Positions 1 to 6,547 of a stretch of 7,067 nt of DNA are shown here, one piece after another; the stretch's first letter is position 1; every line of letters starts with the position of its first letter. This DNA comes from Bacteroidales bacterium (GTDB lineage: Bacteria; Bacteroidota; Bacteroidia; Bacteroidales; VadinHA17). The DNA is taken from assembly GCA_012514255.1 (NCBI GenBank), contig JAAZAP010000174.1, positions 1-7,067 of the forward strand, written 5' to 3'. The notes below the pieces were generated by a model that worked only from the letters and a program-made list of their open reading frames with translations, did no database searches and had not been told where the DNA came from. A program made the translations under genes and the position numbers.

Positions 1-2
1 CG

Positions 3-578
3 GAGGTTTATGAGAGAGTACTTGACAGGATTGCCAGAAGCAAGGAATTTGAAATAATTGAATTCCGCAGCAAAAAGCAGTTGAAGCCCTACATCATCCC
101 CATCCTGGGTCTGATGAATGACACTTTTGCCGAGATATACGGATTTGTCCCCCTGAATGACAAGGAAAAAACTGATTTCGCTGCCAGGTACCTGCCTATC
201 CTTGATCCCAAATTCATCAAGGCGGTCATGAATAATGGAGATGTGATCGGTTTTGCCATCGGCATGCCTGACCTCAGTGAGGGTATAAAGGCCTGCCGTG
301 GGAGACTGATTCCTTTCGGGATACTTAGAGTATTGCGGGAAGCAAAACGCACCCGTAAGCTGATCATGATGCTCGGAGGAGTTAAGAAAGATTTCAGGGG
401 AAAGGGAATAGATGTGCTCATGGGTGTGAAAATCCTTCAGGATGCCATCAACAGCCGGATGGAGACCATTGACAGCCACCTCGTGCTTGAGGATAACCTG
501 AGGATGAGGGGCGAATATGAACGGATAGGCTGCAGAGTGGTCAAGAAGTTCCGTATCTACCAGAAAGAACTGGAGTAG
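3..578 (+). CDS. GNAT-like N-acetyltransferase family protein, C-terminal part (5' end outside window)
   Basis: The reading frame is open from the left edge (first full codon at 3) to a TAG at 576-578, giving 191 residues. The TTG at 81 is an internal leucine codon, because coding sequence of the same character continues upstream of it (EVYERVLDRIARSKEF...). The C-terminal part looks like a GNAT acyltransferase fold. A strand runs into a turn of the form V-K-K-D-F-R-G-K-G (RGKG at about residues 132-135 of the visible part), which resembles the acetyl-CoA pyrophosphate-binding loop. It is followed by an E-D-N-x-R-M-R-x-E-Y-E-R-I-G-C segment (about 163-178), like the N...YE..GF end of GNAT domains. 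The phrase YGFVPL followed by LPILDP recalls a family of roughly 370-390 residues, uncharacterised to my knowledge and common in Bacteroidota, so about half the protein is probably missing here. No substrate can be named. It converges on the next gene with a 76-base gap. The family call is by motif memory, not alignment. Confidence 0.72.
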   Translation, partial: EVYERVLDRIARSKEFEIIEFRSKKQLKPYIIPILGLMNDTFAEIYGFVPLNDKEKTDFAARYLPILDPKFIKAVMNNGDVIGFAIGMPDLSEGIKACRGRLIPFGILRVLREAKRTRKLIMMLGGVKKDFRGKGIDVLMGVKILQDAINSRMETIDSHLVLEDNLRMRGEYERIGCRVVKKFRIYQKELE

Positions 579-654
579 CAAACCGGGAAATCCGTAATCA
601 TTCAATCAATCCCCGCCGGATAGTGACTGTCCCTGCAGTGGCAGCAGCCGAAAA

Positions 655-3186
655 TCAGTGTAGGAAGGTTACATCGCCAACCATGTCAAAATACTCGCCG
701 TCAGCATACCTGCCTGACACCTTCCAGACATAGACGCCCTGGGGTGCCAGGTTGCCGTTACCGAAATAACCATCCCAGCCCTTCTTAAGCTCATGGCTTT
801 CATAGATCAGCATCCCCCACCTGTTGAAGATCTGAAGCTTATATTCAATAACGTTTTCAAAGAAAGGCCTGAAAACGTTGTCCATTGACGGATGAACACC
901 CTCGGTCCACTCCCCTCCGGTGGGACCCGTATCATTCCATTTGAATACATTCGGAAACTTGAGGGTTCCCTCTTCCCATTCCACAACAACAGGCGTCTCC
1001 ATGGCGGCAGAATCAATACAGCCATCGCTTGTGGTGACAAGGAGCGTCACAGTATATGACCCCGGTGATTCATACCTGTGATAAGGATTCTCCTCGGTGG
1101 AGGTTGTCCCGTCACCAAAATCCCACAGCCATGAATCAGCAAAATAGGAGTAGCTGTAGAAGATCACTATCTGTTCATTGTTGACAACATGTGTGGGATA
1201 AGCGTCAAAGATGGCAGAGGGGTTCTGGTAGACGGTGATGATGCCGCTGCGCACGGACTCTCCTGCTATGTTGTGCACGGTCAGCTTCACAATATAGCTG
1301 CCCGGAACGAAATAGGTATGTTCCGGGTTTGCTTCTGACGAATATTGCCTGTCCCCGAAATCCCAGGTATAGCTCTCGCCATGTTTGCTCTTATTGACAA
1401 ATTGTACTGTCAGCGGAGCGCATCCTGAAGTTGCTCCTTCGAAGTCGGCCACAGGCATGGGTGGCAGGATGACCTCAATGGAGACGCTTTGCTGTGCGTC
1501 ACAGCCCCAGCTCTCGGGAGGTATGGAGTAAGTGATGGAGTGCCTGCCCAGTCCTGCCTCTGCAGGATCGAAAATATTGTCTGTCATGCCCGGACCTGAC
1601 CAGGTGCCTCCAGTGGGGTAGGCTGTTATGGCAACCGGAGTGCTGTTAAGGAAGAGTGTTGCAGGAGCATCTATGATTATTGAGGGCAGGGCCATGACGG
1701 TTATTACCACCGTGTCCGAGGCTGCACAGTCAGTGTTAAGAATGTCATAATGAACAATGTGGTTCCCAACACCAGCCAGCGCCGGGATAAACTGGTTGCC
1801 AATCACTCCCGGACCTGACCAGACCCCTCCCAGGTCATGGGCCGTAAGGGTAACAGCAGGACTGTCCTCGCAGAGAGTATCCACAGGCGTGATGGTGGCG
1901 TCAGGAGTGGCCACGGTAATGATTGTGGAATCCGTATCCGTGCACCCGTTGGCATCAGTGATAGTGTATGTGATCAGGTGATTACCCGATCCGGCCACGG
2001 CCGGATAGAAGATGTTGCCAACGACTCCCGTGCCTGACCATACACCACCCGGATCATGTGCCTGGAGCACTATTACCGGATCGGTTGAGCAGACAATTCC
2101 GGAGTTTAATATGGTGGCATCGGGTATGGGATGCACGGTAATGACAGTCTGATCATTATCATTGCACCCGTCAGCATTTGTTACCGCATAACTGATCACA
2201 TGGTTACCCGGTCCCGCCACTGAGGGATCAAAGATATCACCTGATACACCGCTTCCTGTCCATGTACCCCCCGGATCATGCGCCGTCAGTATTACCGGCG
2301 GTGCATTGGCGCACATAGGGTCAACAGGGGTGATGGTAGCATCAGGATAGGGCACTATCAGTATCCTGGCAGTGGTCACCACCGGCGGATAGTCACCGTT
2401 CTCGCGGTCACGGGGACCGCCGGGAATGGTAGGATCATCATATGGATTGCAATAGTTCCAGTTGCGCAGGGTCACCTCAAAATACTGGCCCACGAGCTTG
2501 TCATCGGCCACATAGATTACGTCAGACCAGACACCTGAGCCGGTAACCGGCCCGGGTAGTGTTATGACGTTGTCACTGTAAGGGAAGGTCCTGGTCCTGC
2601 CGTCTACAGTCACCGGTGCGCCGGTCATTGTAATGTCAGTTCCGTATATCCACTGAATCCAGCGGGTATTGACGTTGGGGTTATCCCTCTCCTGCGGCGG
2701 TACGCAGTTGAACTGCGTCAGGTCCTGGAAACGGACATTGGCGCTGTTGCCGAAGCAGATAGGATAAACAACCGGGTTAATATGCATATGACCCCCGTTG
2801 TGGTCATCATCATCCCAGACGGTAACGATCTGTTCCTGTGATGATGAGGTGCATAGCACCCCATTGACCATTAAGGTGGCCTGCGGGTGATAGTTGCACA
2901 CATTGCCGGCTGAGGTATAGGTGATTATAGCCGTGGTCTCAAACACACCCGAAGCAGTCTCAACTGCCGGCAAGGTCTCAACGGTGCCGTTATCCCAGTC
3001 GAACCTGATATGGACAGGGGTACCCTCATTGGTGACTCCCGTATAGCTTACGGTCCATACCGCGGTCACCGGAGAGCACAGCTTATCCGGGGTAATGTTG
3101 TTAGCCTTGGAGAGAATGGAGCAATTCTGCCCGTAGGCGCTCAATGATAGACATACAGAAATAATATATAGGATCCATTTCTTCAT
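655..3186 (-). CDS. Large secreted PKD-domain protein with type IX secretion (gliding-motility, CHU_C type B) sorting domain
   Basis: An intact 843-residue protein, predicted to be exported by Sec and then carried through the outer membrane by the type IX secretion system. Domain order: signal peptide at 1-19 (KK, hydrophobic core, likely cleavage after AYG); a region at about 38-125 that looks like an all-beta domain; a conserved-looking block at about 139-280 with several aromatics and Cys; four tandem Ig-like repeats at about 282-575 (listed separately); two PKD domains at about 577-653 and 655-735, each with the W-D-F-G-D hallmark (608-612 and 688-692) and the P-G-S-Y-x-V motif; and a C-terminal sorting domain at about 743-843 with PNVF, F-N-R-W-G, G-W-D-G and P-x-G-V-Y-V-W-K. 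It contains no recognisable enzyme domain, so an adhesive or surface-structural role is the inference. The ATG is at 3184-3186 and has no clear Shine-Dalgarno, as is usual in this phylum. It may be transcribed separately from the dehydrogenase gene 178 bases upstream. Confidence 0.9.
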   Translation of the reverse strand: MKKWILYIISVCLSLSAYGQNCSILSKANNITPDKLCSPVTAVWTVSYTGVTNEGTPVHIRFDWDNGTVETLPAVETASGVFETTAIITYTSAGNVCNYHPQATLMVNGVLCTSSSQEQIVTVWDDDDHNGGHMHINPVVYPICFGNSANVRFQDLTQFNCVPPQERDNPNVNTRWIQWIYGTDITMTGAPVTVDGRTRTFPYSDNVITLPGPVTGSGVWSDVIYVADDKLVGQYFEVTLRNWNYCNPYDDPTIPGGPRDRENGDYPPVVTTARILIVPYPDATITPVDPMCANAPPVILTAHDPGGTWTGSGVSGDIFDPSVAGPGNHVISYAVTNADGCNDNDQTVITVHPIPDATILNSGIVCSTDPVIVLQAHDPGGVWSGTGVVGNIFYPAVAGSGNHLITYTITDANGCTDTDSTIITVATPDATITPVDTLCEDSPAVTLTAHDLGGVWSGPGVIGNQFIPALAGVGNHIVHYDILNTDCAASDTVVITVMALPSIIIDAPATLFLNSTPVAITAYPTGGTWSGPGMTDNIFDPAEAGLGRHSITYSIPPESWGCDAQQSVSIEVILPPMPVADFEGATSGCAPLTVQFVNKSKHGESYTWDFGDRQYSSEANPEHTYFVPGSYIVKLTVHNIAGESVRSGIITVYQNPSAIFDAYPTHVVNNEQIVIFYSYSYFADSWLWDFGDGTTSTEENPYHRYESPGSYTVTLLVTTSDGCIDSAAMETPVVVEWEEGTLKFPNVFKWNDTGPTGGEWTEGVHPSMDNVFRPFFENVIEYKLQIFNRWGMLIYESHELKKGWDGYFGNGNLAPQGVYVWKVSGRYADGEYFDMVGDVTFLH
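1462..2343 (-). repeat. Four tandem Ig-like repeats inside the PKD/T9SS protein
   Basis: Residues about 282-575 of the encoded protein consist of four units of 72-75 residues: about 2122-2343, 1903-2121, 1687-1902 and 1462-1686. Units 1-3 begin with D-A-T-I and a Cys about 10 residues later. All four contain a core of the type TAHDPGG-x-W-x-G-x-G, then I/Q-F-x-P-A, then A-G-x-G-x-H-x-I-x-Y, and end in a V-x-I-x-V strand. The DNA repeats too: the stretch encoding WSGxG recurs as cctgacca with small changes. Unit 4 is the most diverged (YPTGGTWSGPGM, and N-S-T-P in place of the Cys region). The pattern fits beta-sandwich stalk modules that multiplied by duplication. Confidence 0.85.
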
Positions 3187-3234
3187 GAATCATTTGACTA
3201 CATACCCTCGCCGGTGTGTAATGCATTCCTTTAT

Positions 3235-3248
3235 ACGTGAAAACACGT
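3235..3248. promoter_or_regulatory. Short inverted repeat upstream of the PKD/T9SS gene
   Basis: ACGTG-AAAA-CACGT is a perfect 5-base inverted repeat with a 4-base A spacer, 48 bases upstream of the ATG of the secreted protein. On the minus strand it reads ACGTGTTTTCACGT. It could be an operator-like site or a small leader hairpin. No T-tract follows it on either strand, so it is not a terminator. A 10-base repeat can occur by chance, hence the low confidence. Confidence 0.25.
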
Positions 3249-3364
3249 CAGATGGTTACATTGCTGACTGACAGTTTTCGGGCTGAAGAAGATGCCCGGA
3301 AGATGGGTATTACCGGATGAAGGAATTATCTGACAGGTTTCTCCCCTTGCTGTCGGCTATGTTA

Positions 3365-4498
3365 TTAAAGGTCACGTCCTGAGACCCGGTAATGTATGTT
3401 TCTCTCTTTCAGATAACGTATTATAAAATCAAAACATTCTTCATGCCTGCCCACAAGCTCGGGAGGAAAGACTCCCTTTTCCCTGAAGAGCCCTGCAAGT
3501 ATCATCTCTGCCGTTCCGGTGGCGGTGAAGCCCGTTGTCCTGGCCATTGATGAGATCTTCTCAACCGGATCATATTCATCATACAGGTCATAGATGACCT
3601 CCCGCCTTATTCCCTTCTCTTCCCCCCTGAGGATAACACGCATCACCGTGAATTCCGGCTCTTCATCACCCAGCTTCCAAGCCTTGAACAGGATCCGGGA
3701 GGTGAAGTCCAGTGGGCTCACCCTGGCATCGTTAATGTTGACCGGCTCATTGTCAAGGAAACCGGCTTCCATGAGAGCCTGAATTAGCTTGATGTGACCC
3801 GGATAACGAAGTGTCTTCTCTTTCATATCCGGGATATGTTTCATTGTACGGATCAGTGACCGTAACCCGTCAGTATTGAATGCTTCAAGTGTTCCGATCT
3901 CACTGAAATGATTATGTTCAGCATCACTCATGGCTGGTTTGGTTGTCATCACTCCGTTCTCCACGAAGCGTGCCGGGCGGGTATATTCTTCAATGACATC
4001 GCAAGGCGAAAAAGGAGCCTTGTACTCGAAGGGCCACACCCTGACTTTAGGGAGGCCGCCAACCATATACTCCATCTCTTCAATCCGCATCTTCTCATTG
4101 TGAAATCCGATAATATAATTGGGCATCCCCGGTGCCACACCGCAATCCATGACAACAGTGACCCCGTTCCTCCGGGCAAGCGCATCAAGGTGTGCCGGGT
4201 CCTCCGGCATGAATGAGATATCAACCAGGTCTTTTTTTTGCCTGATGACCTCGGTCATAGTCTGCAGGCCGAGGTGACCGGGAACTGCAGAGACCACAAT
4301 GTCTGAATCGCTTATTGCTCCTGACAATGCTGCCGGATCAGTCACATCGAGCAGAGACCGGCGTATCCCGGGAAAAGCGCCCAGCTTATCAAGCGAATGC
4401 CTGTCAATGTCTGTGGCAGTTACCTGATGATTTTTCGACAGTTCCCTGGCCATAGCCCTGCCTACCATTCCTGCTCCGAGTACGGTTATCTTTTTCAT
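3365..4498 (-). CDS. Saccharopine dehydrogenase family protein, lysine 6-dehydrogenase-like
   Basis: A complete 377-residue cytoplasmic oxidoreductase. The N-terminus is a Rossmann fold: strand ITVLGAGMVG carries GxGxxG at residues 8-13, and an acidic residue (D30) ends the second strand, which usually favours NAD over NADP. The segment DCGVAPGMPN (118-127) is the Gly-Pro turn typical of saccharopine dehydrogenase-like proteins. The motifs F-N-T-D-G-L (207-212) and T-L-R-Y-P-G-H (229-235) recall L-lysine 6-dehydrogenase and its relatives, which deaminate the epsilon-amino group of lysine to give a semialdehyde/piperideine carboxylate. Length fits that group (about 370-400). No other lysine-metabolism gene is in the window, so the substrate is not settled; saccharopine or another amino acid derivative is possible. 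The ATG at 4496-4498 begins directly at the first Rossmann strand, so this start is well supported. The nearest purine-rich run (GGAGG on the minus strand) is about 35 bases upstream, too far to be a ribosome site. Confidence 0.82.
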   Translation of the reverse strand: MKKITVLGAGMVGRAMARELSKNHQVTATDIDRHSLDKLGAFPGIRRSLLDVTDPAALSGAISDSDIVVSAVPGHLGLQTMTEVIRQKKDLVDISFMPEDPAHLDALARRNGVTVVMDCGVAPGMPNYIIGFHNEKMRIEEMEYMVGGLPKVRVWPFEYKAPFSPCDVIEEYTRPARFVENGVMTTKPAMSDAEHNHFSEIGTLEAFNTDGLRSLIRTMKHIPDMKEKTLRYPGHIKLIQALMEAGFLDNEPVNINDARVSPLDFTSRILFKAWKLGDEEPEFTVMRVILRGEEKGIRREVIYDLYDEYDPVEKISSMARTTGFTATGTAEMILAGLFREKGVFPPELVGRHEECFDFIIRYLKERNIHYRVSGRDL

Positions 4499-4534
4499 GG
4501 TATACGGAAATTAATTCTCATCCTCAAAATACCT

Positions 4535-4566
4535 CCAATATAGGTGAAATTCCGGTCATCAGGAAA
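4535..4566 (-). promoter_or_regulatory. Candidate Bacteroidota-type promoter for the dehydrogenase gene
   Basis: Read on the minus strand, TTTC (4563-4566), a 20-base spacer and TATATTGG (4535-4542) resemble the -33 TTTG and -7 TAnnTTTG elements of the Bacteroidota housekeeping sigma factor, with one mismatch in each box. The site lies 36 bases upstream of the start codon and points the right way. The match is imperfect and was found by eye. Confidence 0.3.
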
Positions 4567-4706
4567 CAGGATGCCGGCCCCTGCATATAAAAACAGCACA
4601 CCGGTCAGGCAAGTGGAAAAAGACGATCAAAATAATTCGGGTAAGAAAATGAACCCTTTTGAAGAAATTGTGTATTTTGAGTGTGCACTAAATAAATGCT
4701 TAATCG

Positions 4707-6404
4707 ATGAAAATTATTGTAAACGATACAGAGCTTGAGCTTCACGGAGGTGCAAGGGTCAGGGATGCAATTGCCCGTTATTATAAACACGCAGGGCGAA
4801 AAGTGCCTAAAAGGCTGCCTGTTGCAGAAGATAAGTATGGTAATATTGTCGCACCTGACGGGGCACTGACTGATGGGAATACCCTGTTCATCCTGTCAAG
4901 CCGAAAAAAAAGAACCAGGCTGATCAGGCTGATTATTGTCATACTGGCTGCGGGAATTCTTCCTGCCTGCAGCACCACGAGGCACACCGGAGCCTCTCCT
5001 GATGCCCGGGTACAAACAGCAGTTTCTTCTCCGGCCGAACGGCAGGCAGTTATCTTTGCCGTCAATGACATGCATGCGGCTATTGATAATTTTCCGAAGC
5101 TCGCGTGGATTGTTGACAGCCTCAGAAACATTTACCCGGATATGCTTCTGGTAGCCGCAGGCGATAACCAGACAGGCAATCCTGTAAACGACCAGTATCC
5201 CGAGAAAGGATTTCCGGTGATTGACCTGATGAATACAACCGGATTTAACCTGAGCGCCGTGGGAAATCACGAGTTTGATACCGGTCCCGGGGGATTCGGC
5301 ATTCTGACACAAAAGGCACATTTTCCTTTTATCTGCGCCAATGTAACAGTTGACAGTCATCCCGGCGTCCGGATCACGCCATATAAAACAATCACCCTTC
5401 CCAACGGACTCAGGCTTGCTTTCCTCGGCCTGATCCAGCTCGGCCAGAACGGAATACCGGACAGTCATCCTGACAATGTCAGGGGATTCTCCTTCCGGTC
5501 ACCGTTTGAAACGGCTCCCGGATACCTCTGGCTGAAGGACAGCAGTGATGTCTTTATCGCCCTTACCCACATCGGGTTTGAGGAGGATGTGAAACTGGCG
5601 GAAACAATGCCCCCGGGAATTGACCTGATCATCGGAGGGCATTCCCATACGCGTGTAGCAAAAGAGCAGATCCACAATGGCATAATGATCACACAGGCTG
5701 AAAGCAAGCTTAAATATGGCACCCTTATCATTCTTGCGGTAAACAGTGCCGGTGCAATAAGCAGGAGCATGCAACTGGTTGATATCAGGAACTCAAAGAA
5801 TGAGAATCAGGCCATTCGTGCAATGGTTGACAAATACAATGACAATCCGGTACTTAACGAAGTGATTGCAACAGCTGCTGACGACTTCTCATCTTCCGGG
5901 GAGCTGGGTTACCTGATGGCCGATGCCCAGCGTGCTGCAGCCGGCGCTGACATTGCCCTGATGAACCCGGGAGGCGTTCGCATTGACCGCCTGGCAAAAG
6001 GTCCTGTAACCATTAAGGATGTCTACCAGCTTGACCCGTTCGGCAATGAACTGGTGGTGACCAGGCTCACCGGAACTGAGATTTATTCACTTTTGCATGC
6101 CGCGTGGCCGGTTGACGAGAACCACCCTGTCTACCCCTCCGGCATTACAACAGAGCATTCGGTTGATGCAGAGGGCAACCTGAAAGTCATTATAGTCCTG
6201 ACGGAAGATGGCCTGCCTCTTGAAAAGAGCCGACTCTATACCGTAGCCATGAACAGTTACATGACACAGGTCTACAATTACGAGCATGCTGATCCCGGTC
6301 AGTCTCTGTTCTTTACGACGGCTGACGCATTGATCACCTACCTTAAAAAGCACTCTGACCTCAGAAGCTACCGGGGCGAGACAAGAGTAAAGATAACCAG
6401 GTAA
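4707..6404 (+). CDS. 5'-nucleotidase/UshA-family metallophosphoesterase with N-terminal beta-grasp-like domain and internal lipobox
   Basis: An intact 565-residue protein. Residues 1-64 look like a small beta-grasp (ThiS/MoaD-like) domain: K-I-I-V-N-D strand, E-L-E-L-H-G-G-A-R-V, helix R-D-A-I-A-R-Y-Y, then D-K-Y-G-N-I-V and D-G-N-T-L-F-I-L. Residues 66-88 are a basic stretch, a hydrophobic segment and L-P-A-C (Cys88), resembling a lipoprotein signal. Residues about 113-355 form a calcineurin-like phosphoesterase domain with expected metal ligands: D121/H123 (NDMH), D153 (GDN), N187-H188 (GNHEFD), H288 (LTHIG) and H312/H314 (GGHSHT). Residues about 395-545 form the nucleotidase C-terminal domain, with N-P-G-G-V-R (420-425) as substrate loop; the usual late GGDGY motif is absent. 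The likely role is hydrolysis of nucleotides or related phosphoesters outside the cytoplasm. No ATG, GTG or TTG lies in frame near the hydrophobic segment, so the N-terminal domain belongs to the gene. The enzyme family is sure; substrate and final location are not. Confidence 0.88.
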   Translation: MKIIVNDTELELHGGARVRDAIARYYKHAGRKVPKRLPVAEDKYGNIVAPDGALTDGNTLFILSSRKKRTRLIRLIIVILAAGILPACSTTRHTGASPDARVQTAVSSPAERQAVIFAVNDMHAAIDNFPKLAWIVDSLRNIYPDMLLVAAGDNQTGNPVNDQYPEKGFPVIDLMNTTGFNLSAVGNHEFDTGPGGFGILTQKAHFPFICANVTVDSHPGVRITPYKTITLPNGLRLAFLGLIQLGQNGIPDSHPDNVRGFSFRSPFETAPGYLWLKDSSDVFIALTHIGFEEDVKLAETMPPGIDLIIGGHSHTRVAKEQIHNGIMITQAESKLKYGTLIILAVNSAGAISRSMQLVDIRNSKNENQAIRAMVDKYNDNPVLNEVIATAADDFSSSGELGYLMADAQRAAAGADIALMNPGGVRIDRLAKGPVTIKDVYQLDPFGNELVVTRLTGTEIYSLLHAAWPVDENHPVYPSGITTEHSVDAEGNLKVIIVLTEDGLPLEKSRLYTVAMNSYMTQVYNYEHADPGQSLFFTTADALITYLKKHSDLRSYRGETRVKITR

Positions 6405-6409
6405 ACAAC

Positions 6410-6431
6410 TCCGGGTACCCTGCCTCCCGGA
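6410..6431 (+). other. Stem-loop just after the nucleotidase gene
   Basis: TCCGGG (6410-6415) can pair with CCCGGA (6426-6431) across a 10-base loop, starting 5 bases after the stop codon. No T-run follows, so it is not a typical Rho-independent terminator. It could protect the transcript end or be chance. Confidence 0.3.
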
Positions 6432-6470
6432 AGTGAAGAAACATGCAGGGAAATTTCGCCGGCTAAATAA

Positions 6471-6496
6471 TGTTCTGTAACAGGACAGTGATTTTT
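6471..6496 (+). terminator. Probable Rho-independent terminator of the nucleotidase gene
   Basis: TGTTCTG (6471-6477), loop TAA, and CAGGACA (6481-6487) form a 7-base-pair stem with one G-U pair. A T-run at 6492-6496 follows after GTGA, and the region stays T-rich to 6509. It lies 67 bases past the stop codon and before the next gene on the same strand. The stem is short and only moderately GC-rich. Confidence 0.45.
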
Positions 6497-6498
6497 GT

Positions 6499-6531
6499 CT
6501 TGATTTTTTCAGGATAATGACTCTATCTTGC
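6499..6531 (+). promoter_or_regulatory. Candidate Bacteroidota-type promoter for the propeller lipoprotein gene
   Basis: CTTG (6499-6502), a 21-base spacer and TATCTTGC (6524-6531) resemble the -33 TTTG and -7 TAnnTTTG elements, but imperfectly: one mismatch in the first box, two in the second. Transcription would begin near 6538. That leaves only about 10 bases before the ATG at 6548 but about 67 before the ATG at 6605. The placement just after the terminator is sensible. Found by eye. Confidence 0.3.
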
Positions 6532-6547
6532 CTGATAAAATCAATAA

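Noticed and set aside
81..578. TTG at 81 as the true start of the GNAT-like protein
   Set aside because: The same frame stays open and protein-like to the window edge, and the visible length would be far short of the family.
579..654. Possible bidirectional terminator between the convergent GNAT-like and PKD genes
   Set aside because: Only 4-5 base stems can be drawn (for example CTGC-AGTG-GCAG) and there is no T-run on either strand.
3274..3300. CGGGC...GCCCG stem in the spacer after the dehydrogenase gene
   Set aside because: The stem is 5 bases with a 10-base loop and only a few A bases follow on the minus strand, so it does not qualify as a terminator for that gene.
4657..4680. TTTTG and TATTTTG boxes upstream of the nucleotidase gene as a promoter
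   Set aside because: The two boxes are only about 11 bases apart, far from the 19-21 expected, and no TTTG-like box lies at the right distance from TATTTTG.
4544..4738. Short plus-strand reading frame (64 codons, GTG start) in the divergent spacer
   Set aside because: It overlaps the start of the nucleotidase gene in another frame, has no ribosome site, no recognisable motif and a low-complexity polar composition. It also sits on top of the likely promoter of the opposite gene.
4896..5468. Long minus-strand reading frames opposite the nucleotidase gene
   Set aside because: They are antisense shadows of a gene with clear catalytic motifs and have no domain-like composition.
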